64,000 bases of DNA from Alisma plantago-aquatica (GCA_963693085.1 OY856410.1:565418406-565482405); one strand, 5' to 3'. Numbered from the stretch's first letter, positions 26,101 through 39,536 are shown. Program-made: numbers and translations. The notes: generated by a model not told the origin, from the sequence alone.

Positions 26101-26115
26101 ATTTTAGTAGTGATA

Positions 26116-28270
26116 TCATCAAGTTTCCATGTAACATCTTGATGTCATGGAGATATTATCGAACTTTTGACCAACACAAGGTCCTTTCATTAAAGGTTAT
26201 CATAAGATTTGTCACATATGTCACATACTCAGCTGTCTTATCCATTATCGACTGTGGAATTAATTATGTGTCAAGTAACATTTTCTAAATTAGAGAAGTA
26301 CTATTCATTGTTCAAATAATTCATGTATCAAACCTTATGGACTCACATCCTTTATGTAATAAGATTATTAACTCTAAGGGGTCTTCCATACTCCTTACTT
26401 AGTTTAGCATTTTGCTTCCAAGGAAAAACTAGAGTTACTTTCTGTCACCCACTTGGGACCATAAACCTAAATATGTATATGTGGTGCCATCTAATCCACT
26501 TATATAATACGAAAATTTCATGTGGCTTGTACTAACTATCTTCCTAGTTATATATTTTCTTTATAAGAAAAGGTCACTTACAAAAGAAGCACTTACCTCA
26601 GAGGTATCTCTAGATGTCATAAATAAACTTCTTCAAAATGGTTCCACAATAGTTCCTTCAATTAATACATCCCTATCAGCATTATGTTTATGCAGAGCAT
26701 AAAACCCTAACATATGACCTGCATATTAGAGTTATCTTAAGGTTGACCCTTCTAAGTCACCAAACATTATTCACCTTTTTAGGAGTTATATTCTTAACCC
26801 CCCCATACCACTGACACATCTTGGAAATCAGAATTCCACATCTTAGTAGCCTTCACATGTGTCGAAAACTCATCACATTCTAATAATTTCCATTTTTCTA
26901 TTTTTTAAAGGCACATATTTTATCTTTAGAATCAAAGTCCTAGATGAACTAATACTTTCCCAAATATCAATAGAGAACTTTTAACTCATGTACATCAAGT
27001 GTCATAGGACGCATTTGATTTCCATGTCTCTAAAGAAAAGGAGACTAAGGAACATATTCCTTTTTATCACCCCTCACTCCTCATGTTTGTGATTATACTT
27101 CTAAAAATAATGGGCAAAGTGGCTTAGTTTACATTATAGACTATGTACAACAAATGCCAGAGACAAAGTATGTGAACCAACAAAGAAAGTGACCATGTAC
27201 AGAAGTGCAACTAGAGTACTTGACTCCTTTGAACCAATGACCAAGGTGAAGGGACTAATATTGACCAAAAGGTTCCTTAGAAACCTCATGTACGAAGACA
27301 GTTAAGGCATGCAAAGTCTCTCAAAACAAGCTCCTTGCTGAAATATCAGAGAACATGTAATATCTAGACCCAATGGGCCCTCCACCTCATGTAGAGAATA
27401 ACCACAACCCTCACATGTTCTATCATTTCCACTATCTCTAAGTTCAAATACCCTTGATTAAAATGTGGGAGAACCTATAATATCCGGCCTTATGAAGCTA
27501 GGTCATCTATTATCGGGAAAAACCCATACACTTTGACTGGTCCAAGAAATTCATCATTATGTAGCACCCTACATTTATTGAGGCCACCAAATCTCCTAGT
27601 CAAAGGAGTATTTCATCAACAAGTAGACAACAAAGATTTCTACATTCCCTTCAACATGTCTGACACATTGAACATGTATTGAGATTCCAAAAAGCAATTC
27701 AACTACACATTAAAAAACGGTATCAACGTCTACATCCATATTTTGGCTAAAAAACTATCACCATTCACATGGTAGGTTCTAGTAGGATTTTATCCCAGAT
27801 ACATACTACCCCCATGATTCGTAGTCATCGAACATCACCTACATGGAAGACCTCAACTTGTAGAGTGCGACTACATTATTGTTTCACCACCAAGGCTCTC
27901 CTAAAAGCTCCTATGTTGGTAGCACCACCATGTAGTGATCCACTACTTATCGAATCAGCTGCTCACAATGGAATGAGAATGGTGACCACCTATGTAAGAA
28001 TGACTTTGGCATCGACATTTGAATAAATAGATGCGATATCGATGGTATTTTTTTCTAGTATGCCTAAAAACATATTGGGGATATACAAATTCAATAATGT
28101 GTCCCCAATGCTAGAATTCTTATATAGCCACATCAAGAAGAACATACACATCATTGTACCAATTGCATTGACATTGTAGGTTGCCACAACCAAAACATAC
28201 TACTCAAAGTAGTAAACATGAATAAGAACCACTCAAACATCTCCATGTGGGACTTGATCCAAAGTTCAAT
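26116..28270. other. Unassigned sequence, probably the 5' part of the decayed Ty3/gypsy element
   Basis: No frame could be assigned. By position it should contain gag and possibly an LTR of the relic that follows, or the rest of the LTR-like region left of CACTA 1. Confidence 0.35.
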
Positions 28271-28280
28271 GATGCACTAT

Positions 28281-30260
28281 TCAACTTCCTTGAAGATCAC
28301 GAAGAATGTGTTTGTGGCAAAGGATATGCAGACTGAGAAGCCTTCTGACACCCATTGCTTTGATTGTCAAGCCTAAGGAAGTCATGTGTGAGGTGCAACT
28401 ATAGATACAAGTGGTGTTAAATCTATTCACATAGATAGTATTTATCATGGAGAATAATTCCTCCTTCAGTCTCTCATTGGGGCAACTACGGGTGCTCAAG
28501 TATAAGGCATATCTTCTTCTATGCATTTACGCATCAAATTTAAGTATCTCAATATGGTCATCGTTGTCACTGAAGACGTCCTATCAAATACATTGCCCCA
28601 ATAGGTTTATAAATATGGACCTATGCTTTCATTTATGTCCAAGTGGAATTATTTATTTATAACCATGCAATTCTGGTTGTCTTCTCTAATAAAACATGAC
28701 CAAGACCATCGTCCTAAGGAACCGAAGCAATTGATCTATAACTATGACAAGGTATAAGAAAACTATGCCAAGACATAGTGGAATCTATATATGTCCTAGA
28801 GAATAATGACATGATGGGGCTTGGCTACAAGGAACCACTAGGTCAAAAGGAAAATAATATTACTATGGTCTCCATTCTGGAATGAAGCCACAATATGGGC
28901 AACACAAGACTACTTAGACCATGAGAAGAAGAGAAGCATGTGACATTTTCTTGAACATCAATTTCTTCTTGTAATGATTGGATGTATGAAAAATTCCATC
29001 ATGAAATCTAGAAAAGGAGACTACCATGGTAAATTCCAAATAGTCATCAAGAGGGGTGAAGATTTCAAAGAAGTCCCAATTGTTGATGATTATTAGTGAG
29101 ACAATATGGCAACCATCAACAGATATAATACAAAAATACTTCTAAAAAATGGTTACATAAAATTGATATATTTGATGCTCTCTCCAACAACCTTGATTGT
29201 ACAAAAACACAATGTTTAGAGAGCAAGTCCTATCCTAGATCATTCTCCTATTTCCTACTTGGGACCATAAAAGGCCCACCACTTCCACCAGTGCATGCAC
29301 CCTTTTAGAATCCCAATAAGACAAAGATGACTATATTCCATCACAATCACCTAGTTAAGTTGGAGTTATTTGAACTTATTGTGATGGCCCTCATAAATGA
29401 ATCTCCTGAAAAAATAGTAATTCGAAAATAAATGACTATTGAATGCCAACAATTCCACATTAGATGAATAGAGACCACTGACATTGGCACAAGCTCCCCC
29501 CTTGTCATTTGAAAATAGGCATTACCTTACAACCATTAGTAAAATCGACATAGCTCAAGAACTCCTACATTACATCACCGTCTTCACCTAGATATACACC
29601 TACATTCCCGGGCATCATGAGCCAATTAATGTACATTGAGTCACAACCAAACAAGGAATGTATCCCATCAGGAAAAAGGCCAAACCTATTATACCAAAAT
29701 TGGGATTGAAAACACATGAAGAAGTTCATAAGAATTTTGATGTAGGATTCACACACTAAATCATATCCAACATAGCTAGGAAATATCATGTCAGTCATGG
29801 AGAAAGATAGATGTATCCACATTTGTATAGAGAATAGGGAATCTCAATAAATCAAACCCTATATGACTTTGGAATACCTCCTATTGATGTTCTTGTGGAC
29901 AATACAACCAAACATGAACTCCTCAGCTTCATTTATGGTTTCTTAGGATAATATCAACTCAAGATGGCATCATCATACATGAAGAAGATCACCTTCACAA
30001 TAGTGAGAATTTTCTTCTATAAAGTTTTGTTGTTTAGAGTCAAGAATACAAGTGCAACTATTCACTGAACCTGGTGGCTCTTTTCCATGGCATCATACAA
30101 AATGAAACCAAATTATGCATAGATGTCACTATCTCCAAGTGATTGAATGAAGAAGACCACATGGATTTTTTTTGAAAAGTTGGTCCAAAGACTATGAAGT
30201 TTGAACCTTTAGTGGATCTAGTAAATGTACCTTTGGTGTAACATCCAACAACCTAATGGG
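28281..30260 (+). pseudogene. Ty3/gypsy pol relic (protease-RT region)
   Basis: Broken plus-strand frames follow a gypsy pol in order. 'GATTGAQV' and 'SSMHLRIKFKYLNMVIVV' (about 28,480-28,570) fit the segment after the aspartic protease. 'PIIPKLGLKTHEEVHKNF' (about 29,690) fits the linker before the reverse transcriptase. 'IDVLVDNTTKHELLSFIYGF' (29,884-29,943), 'YQLKMASSYMKK', 'FFYKVLLFRVKNTSATIH' and 'FFEKLVQRL' (to about 30,200) match the RT palm pattern HIDVLVDNxAxHELLSFMDGFSGYNQI...CYKVMPFGLKNAGATYQ. The YVDD catalytic box is not recognisable, and stops and indels are frequent. The layout fits the Tat/Retand-like branch. It is old. Confidence 0.75.
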
Positions 30261-30798
30261 CTATAGAAATAGACACTAAGGTATAGATACCAATCTAATT
30301 AAAGATCAAGTTATCATAAAGTTTCTCGATCCTAGTATTGAGAAGGTGATTACATGATAGCTAAGAAAACTCCAATATATCAACTAATTTGTTATGAAGT
30401 TGACATTGATTCACTAACTAATCTTCAACTTGTGATGTGAGAAATGCAATCATAGTTGAAATGATCAATCTCAAGTTGTGTTTGACAAGGTGCAATAACA
30501 CTTTTATAACCCATATGTTCTCATACCACTAGTGTAAGACCATACGCTGGTCTTGAGGCTCTTTGTCATGAAATAATAAATGTGAGGAGTCCTGATGTAG
30601 AAAACCAATTACAAGTAACATGCCATAAATTATACATTTAAAATGTTCATGGAAATACAAGGAAGACACATCCTGGTCAAGAAACACCACCTTGCTTTGG
30701 TTTACGTTCCCAAGAAATTAGGATATTACCTAGTGTATTATGTAATAATTTTACTAGCATGCCATGATCCACTATGCTACTAGTGTGATCATCCATCT
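30261..30798. other. Unassigned sequence between the gypsy relic and element A
   Basis: AT-rich, no motif recognised; probably the continuation of the gypsy relic. Confidence 0.4.
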
Positions 30799-32068
30799 TG
30801 TTAGATCCTCAAATATAGTAAATTTGAATTCTATAAATTATAAGGCTTGTCTTTATAAATTAATTTCCCTAATTATAATTGATGGAATAATAGTACTATC
30901 CACTTTGTGAAATGGGTTCAACCCATGGCCCATGTGAGGACCATGAGACTATTTTCTTTTAAAATAGGTCCTTGTGGTACAAGTTGAGGAAATAAAAGGA
31001 ATTCATGCATAAATAAATAATATTGACATTTGAAGTTGTTAGATAATTGAAATATGGAATAATACACAAGTCCCAGAAGATCTTAAAGTAATTTGTAATT
31101 TATATAATTAAAAGAGTAATTATCTAATCTTGGATTGCAACACAAGTTTGAGGCATCAAACAAAGATAATTTGACTTGACTTCTAGAATACGTAAAGGAA
31201 ATGAGTATACAAATATAATTCTAGAATTTGAGATAAAAGGGCTTTTCATTTGATGTGTGTAATTATTTTAAATAAATGATGAAAGAGTAATATTAGGTTA
31301 TCAAAGTTATCTCAATAAATACCAAAAATTAGATATAGGTTTGGAAAGGCACTAATGAAATTCCCTCTAAGTTTCATCGTTAAAGGTGACTCCTAGTAGC
31401 CTATAGAAAATTGAGAAGGAAGGAGATCTACTTGTAATAATTAAATATTGTTCCTTTATTTGAAGAGAGAGAAAAATGTATCTAGAAACACCCCTTTGAC
31501 ACCAAACTTGGCATAATACAATATTATAGGATCAGAAAGTAAGTATCCAAGTTTGGGACAAGTTAGAATAAAGATGAGAGAGAGGTATGATTTGTATAAG
31601 TTTTCTATAATTAATGTTTACATATGGGTCCCTATGATACAAAATAGAATAAGGGGTATTTCGTGTCCATGATAAATAACCAAGATAATTTTAGATGATA
31701 TTTGATCAAAATATAATATTATGGAAGAAAATCTAGAATAGTCTAGGATACTCTTTGATCCATGAAATCAATTATGTAATTATTCAAAAAATACGAATAA
31801 GGCAAGTTTGGAGAATATAAATTAATAGTTTGGATCCAATATATCGCCTAATTGAGTATAAGAACAAAAGGAAGGTTTTCTTAGATTTTATAGGGAAAAG
31901 GGTTACCAAGAGAAAGATATAAATACGTCCTCGATTTTGGGTTTTACCAAAAATAAATAAAACAATGTGAACATACCATGTTGTTAGGGTTTCACGGTAG
32001 ATGATGGTGATTACCACCCCCAATGGATTGTGGTGATTTGCAAAGATGTAAAGCCTAAATATACTACC

Positions 32069-32075
32069 TATATAA
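32069..32075 (+). promoter_or_regulatory. TATA box in the 5' LTR of element A
   Basis: CTATATAAGACAC about 1.27 kb from the LTR start. The equivalent part of the 3' LTR is cut off by the copia insertion. Confidence 0.55.
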
Positions 32076-33053
32076 GACACTATTATCCTCTAGATGTGGA
32101 GTGGAACACCTCTGAGTCTCTAGTTGCCAAGAACAACATGGACATCAACTCCCAAACTCACGCCTAAGATGATCATCTTCTCGGTGAAGAGGACCACATC
32201 AACATGAGGCATGAAGTTTGTAAGCATCCTGGTAACTTTGCAAATTTTCTCCACCCTCTCTGAGAAGTTTAGGTAAATCTCTAAGTCCTATTTTCTTGAC
32301 CTTTCTTTATTCCACCTAGACAACTTGATTACCTAGCTTTATTCCACCTTTCTCGACAATCTTCGGCCTTATCCAGGACCTTTCCGGTTCTAGAGATGGC
32401 TAATATTCCTTCCCTATTCCCTCCAAACCTTTAGATCTTAGACGTGAAGGGGAGGTGTAGCTTCTACCTTTTACAACCGCTTATGACAGGAGATGAACTC
32501 CATCGAGAGGTAGGGGGAGACACAAAATCTAATGACCCAAAAGCCCCTGGCCGCATACCTAAAGTGTGAGGGAGTGAGAGTCTTTTCCCTCAAATCCCAA
32601 GCGGGTATGGGGATTTATAAAAACAATACATTTGTTGATGTGTCAACATCTAATTGGTCAAAATAGGAATAAATTGCAATAATTTTAGTATATGATTGGA
32701 AAATCAGTTTGTAGCGAAACCATATATCAGATTAATTAGAAAAATGAGTAGAATATAGATAATATATATATTTGACCTAATTCTAATCATAGTTCCGGAA
32801 GTAGGGAAAATATATGATTAAGTGGTACATGAACATCATAGATCTAATAATTAAGAAGGTGAATATATTGAATATGCTTACTTGTTCATATAAACATATA
32901 TTGTTGAATATAGTGAGAATCTAGGATGATGATGATAATAATGATGGTGAATTAGGGTTTCTAGACCAGTAATCACATACATGTATCATTAAACTTTTGA
33001 AATCAAATATCATAACTTTCTATGATATTAATGAAAATAATCATAACTAGATA

Positions 33054-33064
33054 TTCACAATAAC
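33054..33064. repeat. LINE target-site duplication, copy 1
   Basis: TTCACAATAAC, identical to 38216-38226. Confidence 0.92.
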
Positions 33065-33254
33065 TTTTTTTTTGGAAAATTGGGTAAGTATATTCCAAAA
33101 AACCCCAGGAAGGAGGACAAAGTTACAAGCCACACCCACACATGTGACTACATGCTCCTAAGAACTGGTTACAGTAGATCCCAATTCCTAGCAATAATAG
33201 GAAACATATCAAGACATGATTTAAAAGTAAAATACATTCTCTTATTCTCTAGAG

Positions 33255-36200
33255 CTAGATGGTTGAAGATGACAACAAAGTCTGAAGCGCCCCCATTATG
33301 CAATCATTTATTACATTCCTCCCAACTGAGGTGGACAACACCAGTAATGGCTCAAAGTTCAATGATTCTGGAATGTTTCGACCTCTTACCAAGGTCAGTA
33401 AGGCAGCCATATAGAGAATAAGAGGACCTGATGTTGAGTTTAAGTTGAGCTCGACCCCAAATATATTTGCAGTACTTGCAACCCTTAAACAAATGGGATA
33501 TCGAGTCATTGTATTGGCCACACAATAAGCATGAGGGGATAGGAGCTCCCGACCAGGAGCTAATCTTTTCCAATGTAGGAAGGACATTAGTGAGATCTCT
33601 AAAGGTAGTGAGACTCCACCTAGGATAGTGCTTAGAGAACCAAAGACTTTCCTACGCCTTAACAGATGGACATTTTTGCCTGGAATTTTTCCAAAGATCC
33701 CTGCCCGCCCACATTGAGAAGGAAGGGCATAGAGCTACCATACACCTATGGCAAGTAGAGCCACTCTTGGAAAAAGTAACCAAGGAATCACTATACCTAC
33801 AAGAAAGCCATGAGATCCATATGCATTGAACTTGAGTGAACCTGTTAATACGACTTAAAGTATGGTAATCCACAAGCTCATCAAGTCTCTTTAGACCAAG
33901 ACTGCCTTCACAAAGTGGATAGGCCATCTATGATCAACAAGAGGGATGCACCAAACTGCCCCATAAGAAATCAGAAAGCAGCAACTCCATCCTATGTAGA
34001 ACAACTGGAGGAATGTCACCCATACATAACCAATAGCTAATCAAACCCACGACACAATGCTTACTAAGAACAAGACGACCAACCATAGAGATTTTAGACC
34101 TCGACCATCTATGTATCATGTCTCTTAGCTTATCCAAGCATTCATGAAAGTGGCGCCTCCTGATATTTCCACCTGCCATAGGAAACCCAAGATACTTTGT
34201 GGGCCATGTGCCTTGCTGAATACCCAAGAAATTGATCAAGGCATCCTTGTTGTGGCAAGAAGAAGACAAAAATATATGGGTTTATTAGGATTGCACTTCA
34301 TACTAGAGATAGAACCAAACTTAAGCAAAATCTGTTTGCGATTTGTAAGACTAGGCAAGCGCCCCTCAGAGAAAATAAGAACATCATCCGCAAAAAGGTG
34401 GCTAAGAGCCGTGGTCCTATTGATAGGGTATATTCTAATGAGTTTGCTATCATATACTGCCTCAAGAAATCTGTTGAAACCTTCCATAGCAAGGGTGAAT
34501 AACAAGGGTGATAAGGGATCACCTTGCCTAAGACCATTGGAACTTTTGAAGAAGCCAACTGAAGAGCTATTCAGTAAGAGAGAAAAGGATGGAGTATCGA
34601 CACATTGCTTTATGATGGAGATAAACTTCTCATTGAACCCAAGGCCAGTAAGACAATCCCATAAGTAGGACCAATGAACGGAATCAAAGGCCTTGGTGAT
34701 ATCCAACTTGATGCAAGAGGCAGGGGTACTGGATTTCCGGTTGAATTTAAGAGTAAACTCAGCTGCAAGAAGAGAAAAATCCTCTATACTCCTGCCTTTA
34801 ATAAAATCACCTTGGTAAGGAGAGATAATATTTGGCAAAAGAGTGGTTAACCTCCTTGAGATGACTTTGGCAATAATTTTATAAAGCATCGAGCAGCAAG
34901 AAATAGGCCTAAAATCAGCTAGAGATAAAACAATGTCCTTCTTAGGAATAAGAGCAAGGAAAACATGATTGACCTATCTAACCATGCTTCCACCTTTGAA
35001 AATCCACTGGATAGCGTTAAGAAGATCATCACAAATGATGTTCCAATTTTCCCTATAGAAATAACCATTGAAGCCATCTGGGCCTGGGCTTTTGTGAGGC
35101 CCTATGCTCCACACAGCATCACGAACCTCATTCAAACTCAGTGTAGAACACAACATCACATTATCATTCACAAAGACTAGAGGGGTCCAATCTGGAATAC
35201 AAGAGTTGGATGCAACATGAGATTGATTATATAGTTACTCAAAAAACTGTACAATGTCATCCACAATGACATCATTATCCTGTAAAAGATCTCCATGTGA
35301 TTCAAAAAGCTCAGTTATAGAGTTAATAACATCCCTTCTCTTAACAATGGTATGATAGACATTAGTGTTCCTATCTCCATTGGAAATCCACTCCATCCTA
35401 CTATGTTTCCAGAAATAAACCTCCTTCACCTTAAGAAGCATGTACAATCTCTCAAGGGTTTATTTTTCAGCATGGATGAGATCAGGATCTGGTGGGTATC
35501 TACGAACCACGGCTGAGATGTCATCAAACTCCATTCTTTCTCTTGCAATAAGGTTCTTTAGATTGACATAGTGTTTGGTCGAAGTCTTCAAATTATCCTT
35601 GACAATCTTGAGTTTATGGTAGAAATTGAAAGAGTGGGTTGCCTTTAATATCAGTAGCCCCAACATATTTAATAATGTCCCGACAACCTTCCCATTCCAA
35701 ACAAAAATTGAGAAATCTGAAAGGCTTCTTCTTGAAAGAAATAGGTCTCATATTGATGTTTAAAGCACAGTGATCTGAATAGTTACAAGTGATGAACTTT
35801 GTTTTGGAACCAAGAAATTTAGATAGCCAAGCATAATTGATAAAGGCTCTATCAAGCTTGCAAGCAACCCTTTTAGCAACACCTTGTTTGTTATGCTAAG
35901 TATAAACCTCTTTACCAATGACGGGTAGTTCAGTAAGACGAACATTATCTAGGGCAACATTAAAAGAGCTAAGGATGGTAGAGGGAACCTCACGAACCCC
36001 CTCCTTCTCCTCTTGCTTTCTGATGTTATTGAAATATCTAGTGATAAGACAAGCATCATCTATGTTAGAAGCAATCCTCTCCAAGGTATTCCACAGAACA
36101 AAATGATCTGCCACAAAGTTCCTTGCGTAGATAGTCATAGTATTGATAGTGAGGCCACCTTTGTTAATGCATTTCATAGTGACCTGTTGATCATCCATCT

Positions 36201-36450
36201 CAGTCATAGTAGTAATCCAGCAGTTAGGATTCCACCAAATATAGATATGACCATTAGGATCATGCATATGATTAGAAACCCATAGCCCACCTTTAGGGAA
36301 CATACGATCAGACATGTGAGTCATATGGGACTTGATTTTAGATTCAACATGAATGGCCATAGTAGCTTTGTTATCAAGGATGGTTCTCCTCACTTCTTTC
36401 TTTTTACATGGCTTCCCTGAGCCACAAACATTGGTCATGAGAAAGGTCAT
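33255..36450 (-). pseudogene. LINE ORF2 remnant: endonuclease, reverse transcriptase, zf-RVT
   Basis: In order on the minus strand are three parts. (1) The APE-type endonuclease spans 36450-35700: 'KKKEVRRTI', 'AIHVESKIKS' (catalytic Glu region), 'LITRYFNNI' where GDFN is expected, and 'CNYSDHCALNI' near 35,790. (2) The reverse transcriptase is open from 34889 to 34236: 'KLDITKAFDSVHW', 'NGLRQGDPLSPLLFTL' and 'HLFADDVLIF', all catalytic motifs intact within this piece. (3) 'YLGFPMAGGNIRRRHF', 'DKLRDMIHRWSRSKISMVGR' and a zf-RVT 'CLLCGQYNDSISHLFKGC' near 33,520. The protein would nick target DNA and reverse-transcribe LINE RNA. Stops and frameshifts separate the parts, and the GDFN box is changed, so it is inactive. 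Confidence 0.9.
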
Positions 36451-37309
36451 TAATGACCTCTAGAGATAGAATGGGTCTTACGAGACCCATCACCATTGGA
36501 CGTCTTTGGAACCATGGATGAAGAAGAAGAAGAAGAAGAAGAAGCACAAGTGGAGCGTTTACCTACTGAATCAACATCCTCACCCGAGCCAACGATGTTA
36601 GCACCCACTATCGTGCCATCAGGTGCATGGGTCGTAGCACCAGCACTTGACCTACCGAAGCCACCATTAACACCAGCACCTAACCCACTAAGAGCTCCAT
36701 TAACGCCAACAACACCCGAGCCATCGCCCATAACGCCAATAGAACTGGGTGCAACACAATTACCCATAGTTCCATCTGCATTGCGACACAACATCGCACC
36801 ATCAGCCCGTGATGCAACACGGGTAACACCTTGTGGCGCCACGTTGATGATGCCCATAGGCACAACATCTAGAGACACAATGTCGGTAATGCATGGGGAT
36901 GCAACATCGGTGATGTCGTCAACCTGAGACGTAGCATTGTGACGCTTTGTCGAGCCATCACCACCATCTGCCCTAGGAGCAGTGTCGCCACCTGAAGAGG
37001 AAGCTCCACCACCACCCATGTCTCAACACCTCCACCAGAGGAAGGGGACACAACCCTCACATCTGTGACTCCAAGAATAAGATCCCCAACACCGATAACA
37101 CCACCGCTATCACAAGCACCTTCACTAGTATCATCTCCACCACCCAAGGAGGATGCACCACCACCAAGGCTATTACTCAAGCACATGACCTCAACATGAT
37201 CATTGACACCCTGTTCATTCATATTTGCATAATCAACAACCACTTCTTTGCCCTTCCTTCCCACGACCATCTAGGTTTGTGTTGATCTTGGGGCAGGGAC
37301 CTCAACATT
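36451..37309 (-). pseudogene. LINE ORF1 low-complexity C-terminal region
   Basis: Minus-strand frames rich in Gly, Ala, Ser, Val and Asp with short GGG/SSGG runs and a (GAA)n microsatellite at about 36,519-36,545 (serine run on the minus strand). This type of disordered linker lies between the zinc knuckle of ORF1 and ORF2 in plant LINEs. Frames are broken at several points. The plus-strand open frame over the same bases is a shadow. Confidence 0.6.
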
Positions 37310-38074
37310 GACAAAAGGATTGATCGGTCAATCACCATCATGACCAAAAACCTTGCACTCAGCGCATCTCTTCAGGATATATTCATACTGGATCTTCATA
37401 GGAATAGGGTCACACCTGGGCATATCGACCCATACCTCCTGAGGAGGCTCTTCATCAACTTCAATTTCCACCAAAGCACGCACCTCTCCCAGATATTCCT
37501 GACCTAATGACTTGTAGTCAATTCTGAGTAGCTTCCCTACTCCACTTGCCACAATGCCAATAGCCCTAGGGGACCAATTGCATCCCATACTAGGGATACT
37601 AATCCTGACCGGTATGGTGCTAAAGAAATCTTTCTTCAAGTCATCCCCCATCTTGTAATCTTTGATGACCACCAAACAATTATCATACCAACGTGGACCG
37701 CTATTGATGATTCTATTCTTGTCCTCAGCTGAGTTGAAATGAAGAAGAAAGAACTTGTTCAGTTTAGAAAATAGGTCGAAGCCTCCCTTAGGTTTCCAAA
37801 CTCAACGTATCCAAGCAAGGAGATGGAATTAGTATGATCTCTTGCCCATCACATACAAGATCATTGTGTATTCCCAACACTTCTCTATAGCTTCATAGGT
37901 AGGATCCTTAATGGTAACAAAGCATTTACCATCAATCTTCTTAGGAGGGCTAAATGAGTGCTTCTCGACCCCAATGTCGTCACCGGCCAGGACCTGGTTC
38001 CAGGCCCTCCTAGGGATTGGGTTGGGGCGCTCGATCATCATAGCAAGAGCCCCCTCACTAGACGGCTCCTCCAT
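37310..38074 (-). pseudogene. LINE ORF1 remnant (DUF4283 and zinc knuckle)
   Basis: From ATG at 38074 the frame reads 'MEEPSSEGALAMM', then 'RRAWNQVLAG' and 'YEAIEKCWEYTMILYVMGKR', the start of a DUF4283 nucleic-acid-binding domain. It stops at 37829. The domain continues in another frame as 'VVIKDYKMGDDL', 'VRISIPSMGCNWSPRAIGIV', 'VEIEVDEEPPQEVWVDM' and 'YEYILKRCAECKVFGHDGD' (to 37328). In the family the last piece is C-x2-C-x4-H-x4-C; here the codon for the fourth ligand is TGA. ORF1 proteins coat LINE RNA. It is non-functional. Confidence 0.82.
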
Positions 38075-38215
38075 AGATATGGCGCTCGAGAGAGGGGAGG
38101 AACGCCCCCCTTCGGGGGGATAGCAGATGCACTCCTCGAGATCGCCTGTCTGTCGCAGTCAGGTGGCACTAACCCTAGGGGCAGACGACAAGTCTTGATC
38201 CTTCAAGTAGTCTGT

Positions 38216-38226
38216 TTCACAATAAC
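38216..38226. repeat. LINE target-site duplication, copy 2
   Basis: TTCACAATAAC, identical to 33054-33064. Confidence 0.92.
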
Positions 38227-38889
38227 CAAATATGTTCAATTTGATATGAATCTAAGTTATTGATACATTTTGTAATAATGATCATAATGGAGGTTCTACA
38301 GTCATAGATAAGATAATTAGGGTTAGAACCTAATATATGTGGTCATCAGGGTGTTGAGTTGCACAATCAAATATAGTTGCCCTAAATGATCTAAAATATT
38401 TAACTTGATAATTAGAATTTCACCTAATGTCTAATGTGGGTCATAAATCAAATAAATTGTGATGCGATGGAACTAAGGTTTGTACCCTTATTCCTTATCC
38501 AAAACCCCAGACCACTCTAAACCCTGGTTTAGGACATATGTTAGGTTAGGTATGCTTTGAATATGATTCGAGACACTTTAGGATGTAAATATTTACAGAT
38601 AATGTAGGTTGATTTTTTTTTGAACACATGATGTTTGGATATGTGATTGAAGTACACACTGCATGGTTTCTACATGAAATCAAAGATACATGGTTACACC
38701 TAAGAATACTTGCCTTATCAACTTATGTGGTTTTTTGAAGTTTCTTGAATAAATTGCAATTAAATTGCCCAATTTTTTACTTATTTTCTACAATTTGTAA
38801 GGTCAATATGAATATCACAATTTATAAAATATAACTTTATCAAACCCAAGATACTATATTTAGAAGAATGCATGCATATAAATTATAGA

Positions 38890-39070
38890 GACTACCCCTA
38901 ACAAGTGGATACATCAAAGAAATACTCCCAGTGAGTGAGTATGACATTATAAATACTCCCAGCACAGTGGGTATGATCATAGATTACCCCCAACGAGTGG
39001 TTACATCATAGAAATACTCCCAACGAGTGAGTATGGCATTGTGAATACCCTAGTGAGTTGGTATACTATA
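38890..39070. repeat. ~32-bp tandem repeats in the U5 of element A
   Basis: About six imperfect units of the type 'AAATACTCCCAACGAGTGAG' followed by 'TATG.CATTRT' run from about 38,890 to 39,070. Confidence 0.75.
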
Positions 39071-39536
39071 GAGATTAATAAAATAAGGATCGAGAAGTTG
39101 GAAAAGAAAATGCATGTTTGACTATGAAATGATAATTGTTGCTATGATTGTCTATGTTGTCACACCTACATGCACATACTTTATATGCAACCCACATACA
39201 CAATGTAGCAATATAATGACCACCATTTTGTTTCATGTCGTTTTAGGTAAATGCCACATGTGGAGACATCAAGGCATGAACTAGATGAAAAAAACTGAAG
39301 ACATTAAAGCTAAGTAAAGGAGGATTAGTTAGATACTTCTCATTTGTATCAGTCCCATGTTGGAAATTCATGCAACTCCTTAGAGGAGCATCTTGAATAC
39401 AATGTTTAAATTAATGGGAATTATTTGCTATTACTGTTATTTGTTAAAATTTGGATCTTGGGAATTTTTGGTAAAGGGTCTCATCTTTAAGGTCGTTCAT
39501 TAATTGGGGGATGCTAAAAAGTGAGGTCATTACATT

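Larger units (their letters stand above)
19007..26112 (+). mobile_element. CACTA DNA transposon 1 (deletion derivative)
   Basis: The left terminus is CACTACTACATTTTTT (19007 on) and the right terminus ends TTTTAGTAGTG (26112), so the tips are inverted repeats of CACTACTA. The 3-bp target duplication ATA is present on both sides (19004-19006 and 26113-26115), as expected for the CACTA superfamily. Subterminal regions (about 19,020-20,156 and 25,240-26,100) are packed with GGTCGGTT/AACCGACC words in both orientations. The interior holds two degenerate plus-strand genes. Total length is 7,106 bp. The element sits inside the LTR-like region to its left. Confidence 0.93.
33065..38215 (-). mobile_element. 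L1-type LINE, near full length
   Basis: The poly(A) tail appears as a T-run at 33065-33073. The 11-bp target duplication TTCACAATAAC lies at 33054-33064 and again at 38216-38226. Between them are ORF1 and ORF2 remnants on the minus strand. The size (5.15 kb) and gene order fit plant L1 elements. It lies in the 5' LTR of element A. Confidence 0.93.
30799..39534 (+). repeat. 5' LTR of element A (interrupted by a LINE)
   Basis: It begins TGTTAGATCC, ends ...GGTCATTACA, and has a TATATAA box at 32069-32075. The first ~1.2 kb aligns with 58,021-59,210, with scattered substitutions and small indels. Confidence 0.82.

Noticed and set aside
34144..34668. 174-codon plus-strand frame
   Set aside because: Antisense shadow of the LINE reverse transcriptase, which carries the conserved motifs on the minus strand.
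36496..36927. 143-codon plus-strand frame with a Glu run
   Set aside because: Shadow of the LINE ORF1 linker; the Glu run is a (GAA)n microsatellite.
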